NCBI RefSeq assembly: GCF_002027705.1
Contig: NZ_MBTG01000006.1
Location: forward strand, 1-64,000
From: Paenibacillus ferrarius
GTDB lineage: Bacteria; Bacillota; Bacilli; Paenibacillales; NBRC-103111
Reading direction: 5' to 3'
Length of the DNA stretch: 64,000 nt
Below, in pieces: positions 42,069-51,142 of this stretch; position 1 is the stretch's first letter, and every line of letters begins with the position of its first letter. Made by a program: the position numbers and the translations under genes. The notes beneath the pieces are model-generated. The model was not told the DNA's origin. It saw only the letters and a program-made list of their open reading frames with translations, and ran no database searches.

Positions 42069-45000
42069 ATGTTCACAAAAGTGCTAATTGCGAATCGCGG
42101 TGCGATTGCCGTGCGCATTGAGCGTACACTACGCAAGCTCGGAGTTGCCTCCGTTGCTGTTTATACACAGGCAGATCAAGACAGCTTGCACGTGGATGGC
42201 GCGGACGAAGCTGTTCTGATTGGTGAAGGTCCTGCCAAAGAAAGCTACTTGAACACAGAGTTGATTATGAAAATAGCGCTGGAAACCGGCGCCCAAGCGA
42301 TTCATCCGGGCTATGGCTTCTTGAGCGAAAATGCCGACTTTGCCCGCGCTTGCCGCGAAAATGGACTTGTGTTCATCGGACCTACACCGGAGCAAATGGA
42401 GATGTTCGGACTTAAGCATTCAGCGCGTGAAATCGCGGAAAAAGCCGGCGTACCCATGCTGCCGGGCACTTCGCTTATAACGGAGCTTGAAGCGGCTCTT
42501 ACGGAAGCGGCGCGGATTGGCTATCCGGTTATTCTCAAAAGCACCGCAGGCGGCGGCGGGATCGGCATGCGCGTATGTGCGGACGAAGCATCCTTAAGCG
42601 CTGCATTTGACGGCGTACGCCATTTGGCCGAGACGAATTTCAAAAACGGCGGGATGTTCCTTGAGAAATATATCGCAAGAGCGCGCCATGTGGAGGTGCA
42701 GATCTTCGGCAACAGCTTCGGTGAAGTTGTAACGTTAGGCGAGCGCGACTGCTCAATTCAGCGCCGTAATCAGAAGGTGATCGAAGAAAGCCCGGCTCCG
42801 AACTTGTCGGATGAAGTGCGCGAAGCGATGTTTGCTTCGGCGAAAAGGCTTGCCGCAGAAGTAGGTTACCGCAGTGCCGGGACGATTGAGTATCTCTATG
42901 ATCCGCAAACGTGTGATTTTTATTTCTTGGAAGTGAATACGAGGCTTCAAGTAGAGCATGGCGTGACAGAGGAAGTGCTGGGTGTTGACCTCGTGGAGTG
43001 GATGGTGCGTGAAGCGGCGAATGAGCTGCAAGACATCCAGTCTTTGATTCGGAAGCCGCAAGGGCACAGCATGCAAGCGCGGATTTATGCCGAGGACTGC
43101 CTCCACCAGTTTCGTCCAAGTGCAGGGCAGCTGGACCGTGCGATATTCTCGAGTCAGTCGCGCAATGAGACGTGGGTGAGGGATGGCTTGAATGTAACGA
43201 CACTTTATGACCCGATGCTGGCCAAAATTATTGTCCACGGCAAGGACCGCATGGACGCTATTCAGAAGCTGATCGAGGCGTTAGGTGAGACGCGCATGTA
43301 TGGCCTTACGACGAATCTGCAATATTTGCAGGCTCTCCTTCAAGAGAAGGATTGCGTAGACGGGAACGTCTTCACGCAATTGCTGCAAACATTTGAGCCT
43401 GTGGAACAGGCTTTGGAGGTTGTGGATGGCGGCATCCAAACCACAGTACAGGACTTCCCGGGCCGCATCAGTCACTGGGATGTGGGAGTGCCGCCCTGCG
43501 GGCCGATGGATCCGTTCTCGTTCCGAATCGGCAACAAGCTGCTGGGCAACCCTGACGATGCCTGTGGTTTAGAGATGACACTGCGTGGAGGCTCGTATAA
43601 GTTCCGCAGCGATATGTGGTTCTGTGTCACCGGCGCAGATATGCAGGCGGAGCTGGATGGATCGGCGATTGCCACGTATAAGCCAGTGTTTGCGTCCCGT
43701 GGGCAAGTGCTCAGCTTTGGCGAAGCCAAAGAAGGTATGCGCACATACCTTCTGATCAGCGGTGGCTTGGATATGCCGACAATTCTAGGCAGCTCGTCCA
43801 CATTTACACTAGGCGGCTTCGGTGGTCATGGCGGCCGTGCCTTGCGGACTGGGGATGTACTGGGTGTGAACAAGGGCGAAGGCCCTGCTCAAGAAGCTGT
43901 AGAGCTTCCCGCGCAGCATCGACCGGCAATGACACGTGAGTGGACGATTGGCGTTATCCCTGGACCGCATTGTACAGGTGAGTTTTTGCATGCGGAGTAT
44001 TTGGATCAGTTAACCGAAACAAGCTGGGAAGTGCATTTCAACTCCTCAAGGACGGGCGTCCGCTTGAAAGGGCCTGCTCCGCTTTGGACGCGTGAAGATG
44101 GGGGCGAAGCGGGGCTTCACCCCTCCAATATTCATGATAATGCCTACGCCATCGGAACGCTTGATTTGACGGGAGATATGCCGATTCTGCTCGGTCCGGA
44201 CGGTCCGAGTCTTGGCGGGTTCGTTTGTCCGGTGACGACGGCATCGGCTGAATTCTGGAAGCTCGGTCAGCTGCACCCCGGAGATACGATTCGTTTCCAC
44301 TTGCTGACGCTTCCGGAAGCGGAGGCTTTGCGTGATTTGCAGGAAAGCAACTTGCGGGCAATCGGTGAAGGCGATCTGAGGCGGTTGGTGCACGTTCAGC
44401 TGCCTGCCATGAATGAAAAGATTACGCCGGAATATCCGCGCCTGTTCCATGAAGCGGCTAATCGCCGATTCCCAATCACCATCCGCTGCTGCGGCGATCA
44501 GAATTTGCTCGTGGAGTACGGGGAGCTTGAGCTGGATTTGCTGCTGCGGTTCCAAGTGCAGGCTTTGATGCAAGCGATTGTGGAAAGCGGCTCGATTCCT
44601 GTGCTGGATCTGACTCCGGGAATTCGCTCCCTGCAAATACACATTGATCCTTCTCGAATTACGGTCAGCGAAGCATGCGGCAAAGTCGTTGCTATTGACG
44701 CAGCGCTGCCTCCACTCGAGGAGTTCCGTGTTCCTTCGCGGATCGTCCGTTTGCCGCTTTCTTGGGATGATCCTGCTACGCAGCTGGCGATTCAACGCTA
44801 CCAGCAGGGTGTGCGCCCGGATGCGCCGTGGTGTCCGAGCAATCTTGAATTTATTAGGCGGATTAACGGATTAGACACGATAGATGATGTGAAGAAAATT
44901 GTTTATGACGCTAACTATTTGGTGCTTGGATTAGGCGATGTTTATCTTGGGGCTCCCGTAGCTACACCAGTTGATCCGCGTCATCGTTTGGTCACGACGA

Positions 45001-45689
45001 AGTATAATCCTGCGCGTACATGGACACCGGAAAATGCCGTTGGCATCGGCGGAGCTTACATGTGTGTGTATGGGATGGAAGGTCCAGGCGGCTATCAATT
45101 CGTAGGACGGACCATTCAAATGTGGAATCGGCTGCGCTCCACCGAGAGCTTCAAAGCAGGGAAACCGTGGTTGTTGAGATTTTTTGATCAAATTCAATTC
45201 TATGAAGTCAGCGCAGAAGAGCTGCTGCAATTGCGTGAAGACTTCCCGAGAGGGCGGTACGAAGCAGATATTCAGGAAACAACCTTCGATTTGGGCGAAT
45301 ATCTAGCATTCCTAAGCGCAATTGAGGAGAATGTGGAAACGTTCCGATCGCAGCAGCAGATTGCTTTTAAAGAAGAGCGGGAGAGCTGGAAGGCAAAGGG
45401 CTTGGCGGAGTATGTATCCGAGCAGGAAACGGTGAACGAAGCGCCTGAGGATGAATTGCCGGCAGGCACGGTTGCTGTACGTGGCATTATGCCCGGAAGT
45501 GTGTGGAAGGTGCTCGTTTCGCCGGGTGAGCAAGTCAAGAAAGGCGACCAGCTGGCTATTCTGGAAAGCATGAAGATGGAATTCCCGCAGCATGCGCCTT
45601 GTGATGGCATTGTTTCGATCATTCAAGTGAAGCCGGGAGATCAGGTTTATGCCGGACAATTGATTTTGGGCATTGCACAATCTGCTTAG
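42069..45689 (+). CDS. Biotin-dependent urea/guanidine carboxylase
   Basis: ATP- and biotin-dependent carboxylase of 1206 residues. Biotin carboxylase domain about 1-445 (MFTKVLIANRGAIAVR; KSTAGGGGIGMRVC; FLEVNTRLQVEHGVTE). Carboxyltransferase portion about 470-1060: AHS2/KipA-like (GIQTTVQDFPGRISHWDVG) then AHS1/KipI-like (PITIRCCGDQNLLVEYGELE) and the C-terminal half (YNPARTWTPENAVGIGGAYM). Biotinyl domain about 1130-1206 with the biotin lysine K1169 in ESMKMEF. ATG 42069 is ten bases from AAGGAG; ATG 42063 is an alternative. The guanidine riboswitch favours guanidine over urea as the substrate. No urease is near. Confidence 0.93.
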   Translation: MFTKVLIANRGAIAVRIERTLRKLGVASVAVYTQADQDSLHVDGADEAVLIGEGPAKESYLNTELIMKIALETGAQAIHPGYGFLSENADFARACRENGLVFIGPTPEQMEMFGLKHSAREIAEKAGVPMLPGTSLITELEAALTEAARIGYPVILKSTAGGGGIGMRVCADEASLSAAFDGVRHLAETNFKNGGMFLEKYIARARHVEVQIFGNSFGEVVTLGERDCSIQRRNQKVIEESPAPNLSDEVREAMFASAKRLAAEVGYRSAGTIEYLYDPQTCDFYFLEVNTRLQVEHGVTEEVLGVDLVEWMVREAANELQDIQSLIRKPQGHSMQARIYAEDCLHQFRPSAGQLDRAIFSSQSRNETWVRDGLNVTTLYDPMLAKIIVHGKDRMDAIQKLIEALGETRMYGLTTNLQYLQALLQEKDCVDGNVFTQLLQTFEPVEQALEVVDGGIQTTVQDFPGRISHWDVGVPPCGPMDPFSFRIGNKLLGNPDDACGLEMTLRGGSYKFRSDMWFCVTGADMQAELDGSAIATYKPVFASRGQVLSFGEAKEGMRTYLLISGGLDMPTILGSSSTFTLGGFGGHGGRALRTGDVLGVNKGEGPAQEAVELPAQHRPAMTREWTIGVIPGPHCTGEFLHAEYLDQLTETSWEVHFNSSRTGVRLKGPAPLWTREDGGEAGLHPSNIHDNAYAIGTLDLTGDMPILLGPDGPSLGGFVCPVTTASAEFWKLGQLHPGDTIRFHLLTLPEAEALRDLQESNLRAIGEGDLRRLVHVQLPAMNEKITPEYPRLFHEAANRRFPITIRCCGDQNLLVEYGELELDLLLRFQVQALMQAIVESGSIPVLDLTPGIRSLQIHIDPSRITVSEACGKVVAIDAALPPLEEFRVPSRIVRLPLSWDDPATQLAIQRYQQGVRPDAPWCPSNLEFIRRINGLDTIDDVKKIVYDANYLVLGLGDVYLGAPVATPVDPRHRLVTTKYNPARTWTPENAVGIGGAYMCVYGMEGPGGYQFVGRTIQMWNRLRSTESFKAGKPWLLRFFDQIQFYEVSAEELLQLREDFPRGRYEADIQETTFDLGEYLAFLSAIEENVETFRSQQQIAFKEERESWKAKGLAEYVSEQETVNEAPEDELPAGTVAVRGIMPGSVWKVLVSPGEQVKKGDQLAILESMKMEFPQHAPCDGIVSIIQVKPGDQVYAGQLILGIAQSA

Positions 45690-45703
45690 GGAGGGTGTTG
45701 GAG

Positions 45704-47770
45704 ATGGGAAATGCAACTGATGTGAGTATCGATTTGCCCGATGAATTAACCATTCCTTGGCTGAGGGCTCAGTACAGGAACCAAGCGTTGACCCCGCAAG
45801 GTGTGGCGGCTGCTATTGTGCAGCGTGCTGCTGCGGATGCTGGGATGAATATATGGATTACCCCGCCTTCGATGGAGCGAATTCAGCCGTATTTGGACGG
45901 ATTGGCGTTGATTCCCATGGAAGATGCTCCGCTTTGGGGGATTCCTTTTGCGATCAAGGATAACATTGATCTGGCAGGGGTGCCGACGACAGCTGGCTGT
46001 TCGGAGTATGTCTATACGCCGACGGAGCATGCGGGCGTCGTAGAAAGATTGATTGCCGCAGGAGCGATTCCGCTCGGCAAAACGAATTTGGACCAGTTCG
46101 CGACGGGACTCGTCGGCGCGAGAAGCCCTTACGGCGACACGCATAACGCGCTGCGGCCGGAGCTGATCAGCGGCGGCTCGAGCTCAGGCTCGGCCGTCTC
46201 GGTCGCCCGCGGCCAAGCGGCGTTCTCGCTTGGCACGGATACGGCAGGCTCAGGCCGTGTGCCTGCCGCCTTGAACCGCTTGGTTGGCTATAAGCCGAGT
46301 CTCGGCGCTTGGCCAACCAAAGGCGTAGTGCCGGCCTGTGCGAGTCTAGACTGTGTAACCGTCTTCGCGCACAGCTTGGAGGACGCGCTCGCCGTAGACG
46401 GCGTGGCGCGCGGGGTTCATGCTGATGACCCGTGGTCACGAAGTGTGACGAGGGAATCATCCGCACTTCCGAACCGGCTGTTCCTGCCGGACGGTCCGCT
46501 CAGTTTTTATGGCCCTTATGCCTCGGAGTACAGCGCTGCGTGGGACGCGGCAGTGGCGAGGCTGCAAGGGCTGGCGGAGAAAACGAAGGGCATCTCCATT
46601 GAATATGTAGATGTTGCGTTGTTCGCTCAAGCGGCAGCGATTCTCTATGAAGGGCCCTGGGTGGCCGAACGTTGGGCGGCCTTGGGCAGCTTTATTGAGG
46701 CGCATCCGGGAATTGCCTATCCGGTAACAGAGAAGATCCTTCGTTCCGGCGTCGCTGCCGAATATGATGCTGCTTCTGTGTTCACCGCAATGCACAAGCT
46801 GCAGCAATTTAAGCTGGAGGCCCGCCAACTGTTGAAGGGCGCAGTGCTCGTGATGCCAACTTGCGGAGGCACGTGGACCCGCGAGCAAGTGCTTGCTGAT
46901 CCGATAAGCACGAATCGGGACATGGGACGCTACACGAATCATTGCAATCTGCTTGATTTGTGCGCGGTGGCTGTTCCGGCGGGTGAGGCGGCTTCGCGGA
47001 CGCCTTTTGGCATTACACTCTTCGGGCTTGCCGAAGAGGAGGGTTTGATTTGCGGGGCAGCCGAGCTGATCTTGGCGAGCGAGGTGAAGGGTGAGGGTTT
47101 GGGTGAAGCTGTGCAATCGGTTGATGATAGGGCAAGTGATATGGGGAGCGTAGCGAGGGGTACCGGAGGAAGTGCTGCTGCAGGCATTCACGCAAATGAC
47201 ATGGGGAGCGTAGCGAGAGGTACCGGAGGAAGTGCTGCTGCAGGCATTCATGCAAATGACGTGGGGAGCGTGGCGAGAGGTACCGGAGGAAGTACTGCTG
47301 CTGGCAATCACGCAAATGACATAGGGAGCATGACAAGCGATATTGGAAAAGGGGCTCCGAATGTTGAGGCGAGCAGTGCTTCTGTACCAGCGGTGACACT
47401 GGTTGCGGTTTGCGGTTTGCACATGCGCGGCTACCCGCTGGAGAAACAGATGCTTGGCTGTGGCGCGCGTTTCATCCGGGAGGATGAAACGGCGGCGAAG
47501 TACAGCCTCGTGAAGCTGCCAACCACACCGGCGAAGCCGGGGTTGATCAAGCGGCAGCAGGGTGGCTCTGCCATCCTGCTGGAGGTTTGGGAGATGCCGC
47601 TGGAGGCCTTCGGCGGCTTCGCGGCGGCGATCCCGGCTCCGCTGGGGATCGGCAAGGTTGAGCTCCGGGACGGCACGGAAGTCCCAGGCTTCGTTTGTGA
47701 AGCTTACGCGGCTGTGGACGCGGAAGATGTCACTTCACTTGGCGGCTGGCGCCAAGTGGTTCCTTTATAA
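45704..47770 (+). CDS. Allophanate hydrolase with a tandem-repeat linker
   Basis: Hydrolase of 688 residues that splits allophanate to CO2 and ammonia. The amidase-signature domain covers about 20-450: FAIKDNIDLAGVPTTAG with the catalytic Lys and SGGSSSGSAVSVARG with the Ser-Ser pair. The C-terminal domain is about 560-688 (LVAVCGLHMRGYPLEKQML). Between them, residues about 479-545 are three 20-residue repeats and a fragment (DMGSVARGTGGSAAAGIHAN), absent from ordinary family members as far as I know. ATG 45704 has GGGAGGG eight bases upstream. It is the last step of the guanidine pathway. The middle of the gene is rather GC-rich. Confidence 0.92.
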   Translation: MGNATDVSIDLPDELTIPWLRAQYRNQALTPQGVAAAIVQRAAADAGMNIWITPPSMERIQPYLDGLALIPMEDAPLWGIPFAIKDNIDLAGVPTTAGCSEYVYTPTEHAGVVERLIAAGAIPLGKTNLDQFATGLVGARSPYGDTHNALRPELISGGSSSGSAVSVARGQAAFSLGTDTAGSGRVPAALNRLVGYKPSLGAWPTKGVVPACASLDCVTVFAHSLEDALAVDGVARGVHADDPWSRSVTRESSALPNRLFLPDGPLSFYGPYASEYSAAWDAAVARLQGLAEKTKGISIEYVDVALFAQAAAILYEGPWVAERWAALGSFIEAHPGIAYPVTEKILRSGVAAEYDAASVFTAMHKLQQFKLEARQLLKGAVLVMPTCGGTWTREQVLADPISTNRDMGRYTNHCNLLDLCAVAVPAGEAASRTPFGITLFGLAEEEGLICGAAELILASEVKGEGLGEAVQSVDDRASDMGSVARGTGGSAAAGIHANDMGSVARGTGGSAAAGIHANDVGSVARGTGGSTAAGNHANDIGSMTSDIGKGAPNVEASSASVPAVTLVAVCGLHMRGYPLEKQMLGCGARFIREDETAAKYSLVKLPTTPAKPGLIKRQQGGSAILLEVWEMPLEAFGGFAAAIPAPLGIGKVELRDGTEVPGFVCEAYAAVDAEDVTSLGGWRQVVPL
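47138..47338 (+). repeat. In-frame 60-bp tandem repeat inside the allophanate hydrolase gene
   Basis: Three 60-bp copies begin at 47138, 47198 and 47258, plus a partial fourth at 47318. Each contains GGGGAGCGTAGCGAGAGG and TACCGGAGGAAGTGCTGCTG; the copies differ at only a few bases. Because 60 is a multiple of three the frame is kept. Confidence 0.93.
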
Positions 47771-47937
47771 AGCCTACGCAGCTGAGGCTTGGACCTCGAG
47801 TGTATAGCGTATCTTAGTTTCATACTCCCGATGTGGGAGAGGGGGCTGTGATACGCTATTTGCGATTCCGCTGATGAAGCGGAACTAGATAAAATATTTC
47901 GGGGGACTTGGCAGCTCCCTGAAAAAAAAGAAGATTT

Positions 47938-48236
47938 TCAACACGCCGAAATGACGCTTCTCCTCGAACGAATGCTTATACTGCTGTAATTGACTCATAC
48001 GTGATCTGGAGTAGCTAACTACATCGAGAGGCCGGAGAAGCCGACTCAACACGCCCCGATGATGCTTCTCCTCGAACGAATGCTAAGACTACCAAATTGA
48101 CTCTTAGGTGGTCTGGAGTAGCTAACTACATCGAGAGGCCGAAAAAGCCGACTTAACACGTCCCGATGATGCTTCTCCTCGAACAAATGCTTATACTGCT
48201 GCAATTGACTCATACGTGATCTGGAGTAGCTAATGA
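47938..48236. repeat. Tandem array A, nearly three units of 107-108 bp
   Basis: The landmark ATGAYGCTTCTCCTCGAAC occurs at 47951, 48059 and 48166. Each unit also has GATCTGGAGTAGCTAA and ACATCGAGAGGCCG. Spacing is 108 then 107 bases, so no reading frame runs through. Confidence 0.9.
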
Positions 48237-48560
48237 TCATTAAGAGGTGGTAGAAGCCAACTCAACTCGCTTGATCGAACCGTCAGGTTCGCCAAAGCCT
48301 GCAAAAGTGCAGGGATTTTCACCGAAATCGTGTGAAAAGTGAAAATGCCTGTGATTATGCAGGAATTTTTGGCATTTCTGTCTTATGTCCTGAAAAGACC
48401 TCGAAAAAGATGTACAATCGCAGGAATTTAATGATTTGGGCTAGTTCAAGGCTGAAAAAGATGCATAATCGCAGGAATTTAGCGATATGGGTTGGCAGAG
48501 GGTACTTAGTTGGGTGTGTAATCAAGGCTGGGCGATTTTCAATGGAAACAAAGTATGTCC
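48216..48560. repeat. Long direct repeat, copy 1
   Basis: This segment is almost identical to 48929-49260, offset by 713 bases. Shared landmarks include AACCGTCAGGTTCGCCAAAG, CCGAAATCGTGTGAAAAGTG and TTATGTCCTGAAAAGACCTC. It carries four TGCAGGAATT-type motifs. Confidence 0.9.
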
Positions 48561-48639
48561 TTAACGGGAATGTCATCTGAAATCATGCAGTTTTTCTTCA
48601 TCTGACTCACCGGCGTTCTTCTTCGGACATCTGGCTGAC

Positions 48640-48955
48640 TGTCATCGAGAGGCCGATAAAGCCGATTCAACACGCTGAAATGACGCTTCTCCTCGAACAG
48701 ATGCTAAGACTTTTGAAATTCACTCATACGTGGTCTGAAGTAGCTAACTACATCGAGAGGCTGAAAAGCCACTCAACACGCCGCAATGATGCTTCTCCTC
48801 GAACGAATGCAAAGGCCGCTGAAATTGACTCATAGGTGATCTGGAGTAGCTAACTACATCGAGAGGCCGAAAAGCCGCTCAACACGCCAAAATGATCCTT
48901 CTCCTCGAACGAATGCAAAGACTCATAAGTGATCTGGAGTAGCTAATGGTCATTA
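48640..48955. repeat. Tandem array B, three units of 106 bp
   Basis: The same landmark recurs at 48680, 48786 and 48892 with 106-bp spacing, and with the same companion motifs as array A. It appears to be a duplicate of array A. Confidence 0.9.
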
Positions 48956-49260
48956 AGAGGTGGTAGAAGCCGGCTCAACTCGCTTAACCGAACCGTCAGG
49001 TTCGCCAAAGCCTGCAAAAATGCAGGAATTTTCACCGAAATCGTGTGAAAAGTGAAAATGCCTGCGATTATGCAGGAATTTTTGGCATTTCTGTCTTATG
49101 TCCTGAAAAGACCTCGAAAAAGATGCACAATCGCAGGAATTTAATGATTTGGGCTAGTTCAAGGCTGAAAAAGATGCATAATCGCAGGAATTTAGCATTT
49201 TTGGCTGGCGGAGGATGTGTATAGGGTGTGTACTCAAGGTTGGGCCATTTCCAATGGAAA
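48929..49260. repeat. Long direct repeat, copy 2
   Basis: Second copy of 48216-48560. It diverges after the last GCAGGAATTTAGC, where small insertions occur, and then resumes with TCAATGGAAAC-like sequence. Confidence 0.9.
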
Positions 49261-49336
49261 CAGAGCATTGATACCCAAAGTGTTCCGCAAAATCCAGTTT
49301 GATCCGCGCTAAATCCAGCAACTACCAACGCACATA

Positions 49337-49390
49337 ACAAAAAGAGGGCTGTCCCAGCAGCTCTCTGCATAAGGGACAATCCTCTTTTCA
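49337..49390 (-). terminator. Intrinsic terminator of the MFS gene
   Basis: GAGG..TGTCCC and GGGACA..CCTC form the stem. On the minus strand the structure ends in CTCTTTTTGTT. Confidence 0.8.
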
Positions 49391-49395
49391 CTAAG

Positions 49396-50580
49396 TTAAA
49401 CGCGCTGTGAAGAACCTGTGATAACAGGCTTGGCGGCAGTTGATTGCCTAGACGACAAAGTCGTGATGACGAGTGCGATCCCAACGCCGATCGCGCCCAT
49501 CCAAGTGACGGCGGTCAGGGAGATCTGACTAACGACAACGCCGCCGATGCCGGCTCCGGCCGCCATGGCCAATTGCATGACAGAGCTGTTCAAGCTAAGC
49601 ATGATGCCTGACGACTCCGGAGCTAGCGTTACAAGGTTGTATTGCTGCGTAGGGCCGGAAGACCAAGCAGAGAAGGACCATAAGAGCAGCAACGGAAATA
49701 CGATGATCGGCGAATGGGCAGCCAAAGTCAGGAGAACCAACGTAATCATGTGCAAAAGCATACCTGATCGCAAGGTGCGTTGGACGCCCCAACGATCTGT
49801 ACTGAAGCCTCCGAGCTTGGAGCCGACTAGGCTGGCGATGCCGAAGGCGAACAGCGCGGTGCTTAATGTTTTTTCGCTCATTCCCGTTATTGACAAGAGG
49901 AACGGAGAAATATAGGTGTAGGCGATGGAGTAACCGCCGAGCCAAAAGAAGCTGACGGCCAAACCTATAGCTATTTTCGGGCTTTTCAACAATGCTAACT
50001 GTTTGCGGAGCGGAATGGCAGCTTCACTTTGCAAGGCGGGAATTGTCAGGGCGATGACAACTATAGCCAATAAACCGAGGGCGCCGATTCCGCCGAACAC
50101 GACTTTCCAGTTGTAGGCGGTAGCCACCATTCTCCCCAGTGGGACCCCGACGATTAATGAAGCGGTGAAGCCCATGATAACCGTAGCAATGGCGCTTGCT
50201 TGTCTGCCTGAAGGAGCGATCATTGCCGCGATGCTCAGCGAGGTGACGACAACAACCCCGGCGCCAAGCGCCATCAATACGCGAGCGCTAACGAACAAGC
50301 CGAACCCTGGCATGATGAAGGCGAGGATGTTGGCTAGAATGAAGAGGCCGAGCGCATAGAGGAGCAGCTTTTTCCGATTCCAACCCGAGGTGAATGCCAT
50401 GATGATCGGAGTACCCAAGGCGTAGACGAGGGAGAATACAGTAATTAGCTGGCCTGCAGCCACTAGCGAGATATGCATGGAGTCAGATATTTTATCCAAA
50501 ATTCCAGCGATAATATACTCGGATGTTCCAACCAAAAAACTAAGAAGTGCTAATATATAAATTCGCCAAGTTTTTGACAT
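49396..50580 (-). CDS. MFS exporter of the drug-efflux (AraJ/YdhP) type
   Basis: Membrane transporter of 394 residues with 12 predicted helices. The start, TWRIYILALLSFLVGTSEYI, and the loop after helix 2, SGWNRKKLLLYALGLF, match the DHA1 group; GFTASLIVGVPLGRMVA corresponds to the antiporter motif C region. AGAGG is seven bases before the ATG. It lies next to an ArsR regulator on the same strand, with AT-rich, repeat-bearing DNA between, so drug or metabolite efflux under that regulator is likely. Substrate unknown. Confidence 0.9.
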   Translation of the reverse strand: MSKTWRIYILALLSFLVGTSEYIIAGILDKISDSMHISLVAAGQLITVFSLVYALGTPIIMAFTSGWNRKKLLLYALGLFILANILAFIMPGFGLFVSARVLMALGAGVVVVTSLSIAAMIAPSGRQASAIATVIMGFTASLIVGVPLGRMVATAYNWKVVFGGIGALGLLAIVVIALTIPALQSEAAIPLRKQLALLKSPKIAIGLAVSFFWLGGYSIAYTYISPFLLSITGMSEKTLSTALFAFGIASLVGSKLGGFSTDRWGVQRTLRSGMLLHMITLVLLTLAAHSPIIVFPLLLLWSFSAWSSGPTQQYNLVTLAPESSGIMLSLNSSVMQLAMAAGAGIGGVVVSQISLTAVTWMGAIGVGIALVITTLSSRQSTAAKPVITGSSQRV

Positions 50581-50728
50581 GGGAAAACCTCTTTCTATTT
50601 ACTATTTTTATTTTTCTAAAATCATCGAAATACAAGGTGGATTGCACCGTGAAAACTGTTGACCGGAATTACGATTATTGAATTTCTATATTTCTAAATA
50701 TATAAAATTATTGAACAAAAAAAGTAAG
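50581..50728. promoter_or_regulatory. AT-rich region between the ArsR and MFS genes
   Basis: It contains TATTTCTAAATATATA near 50690 and TTTTTCTAAAATCATCGAAATA near 50612. Similar TATTTCTATA with TCGAAATTAG occurs upstream of the ArsR gene at 51032-51052. These related pieces may be operators for the regulator. Confidence 0.4.
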
Positions 50729-51010
50729 CTAACGATTCAAATAAGGGACGAATTTATTCACGGTTTCCCAGTTCACACTGAAGTGGACGAACGTGCCTTT
50801 TTTCTCGGAATTCAACAGGCCGCAGTCGGTCAATTGTTTTAAATGATGAGACAGTGTGGATAAAGCGACCGATTCCAATCGGTTTTCCAGCTCAGCAGGG
50901 CATAAGTTGCTTTCTTTGATCAGCATTTCGAGAATTGTGTAGCGTGTTGGCTCGCCTAAAGCTTTATGAACCTTGACTGCTTGCTTGGCTTCCGGACTGA
51001 CGTCGAACAT
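50729..51010 (-). CDS. ArsR-family regulator
   Basis: Winged-helix protein of 93 residues, a compact ArsR/SmtB type: KVHKALGEPTRYTILEMLI, then LCPAELENRLESVALSTLSH as recognition region and the wing NSEKKGTFVHFSV. One Cys lies at NLCPAEL and another at LTDCGLL, so metal or thiol sensing is possible but the classical CVC motif is absent. AAGGAG is eight bases before the ATG. It is upstream of the MFS gene on the same strand and probably represses it and itself. Confidence 0.9.
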   Translation of the reverse strand: MFDVSPEAKQAVKVHKALGEPTRYTILEMLIKESNLCPAELENRLESVALSTLSHHLKQLTDCGLLNSEKKGTFVHFSVNWETVNKFVPYLNR

Positions 51011-51142
51011 TCAGGTGGCTCCTTTCGTTGCATTTAGTATTTCTATACTTGTCGAAATTAGAATAGCATGACTTTGGCTAAATGTAAATAAGGCTATGTT
51101 TCGGGGTGTAAAAAAGTGCGCGAAAGCAACTCATTAATTAAG

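Larger units (their letters stand above)
47771..49336. other. Gene-free region of 1.6 kb built from duplicated repeats
   Basis: No credible protein gene. It starts with an inverted repeat (ATAGCGTATC at 47804, GATACGCTAT at 47850) belonging to the dispersed family also seen at 19880 and 55480. After that come two similar blocks, each a 106-108 bp tandem array followed by a segment with TGCAGGAATTT motifs. Small ORFs here are interrupted and change frame between copies. Confidence 0.8.

Noticed and set aside
46457..47422. 321-codon open frame on the minus strand
   Set aside because: It is the shadow of the allophanate hydrolase gene, created by the repeat array and GC bias; the product is low-complexity and has no start site.
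48332..48580. 82-codon frame within the duplicated repeats
   Set aside because: The second copy of the repeat carries changes that do not preserve the frame, so selection for a protein is unlikely.
47938..48960. Possible CRISPR array
   Set aside because: The repeats are 106-108 bp, contiguous and without unique spacers, and no cas genes are present.
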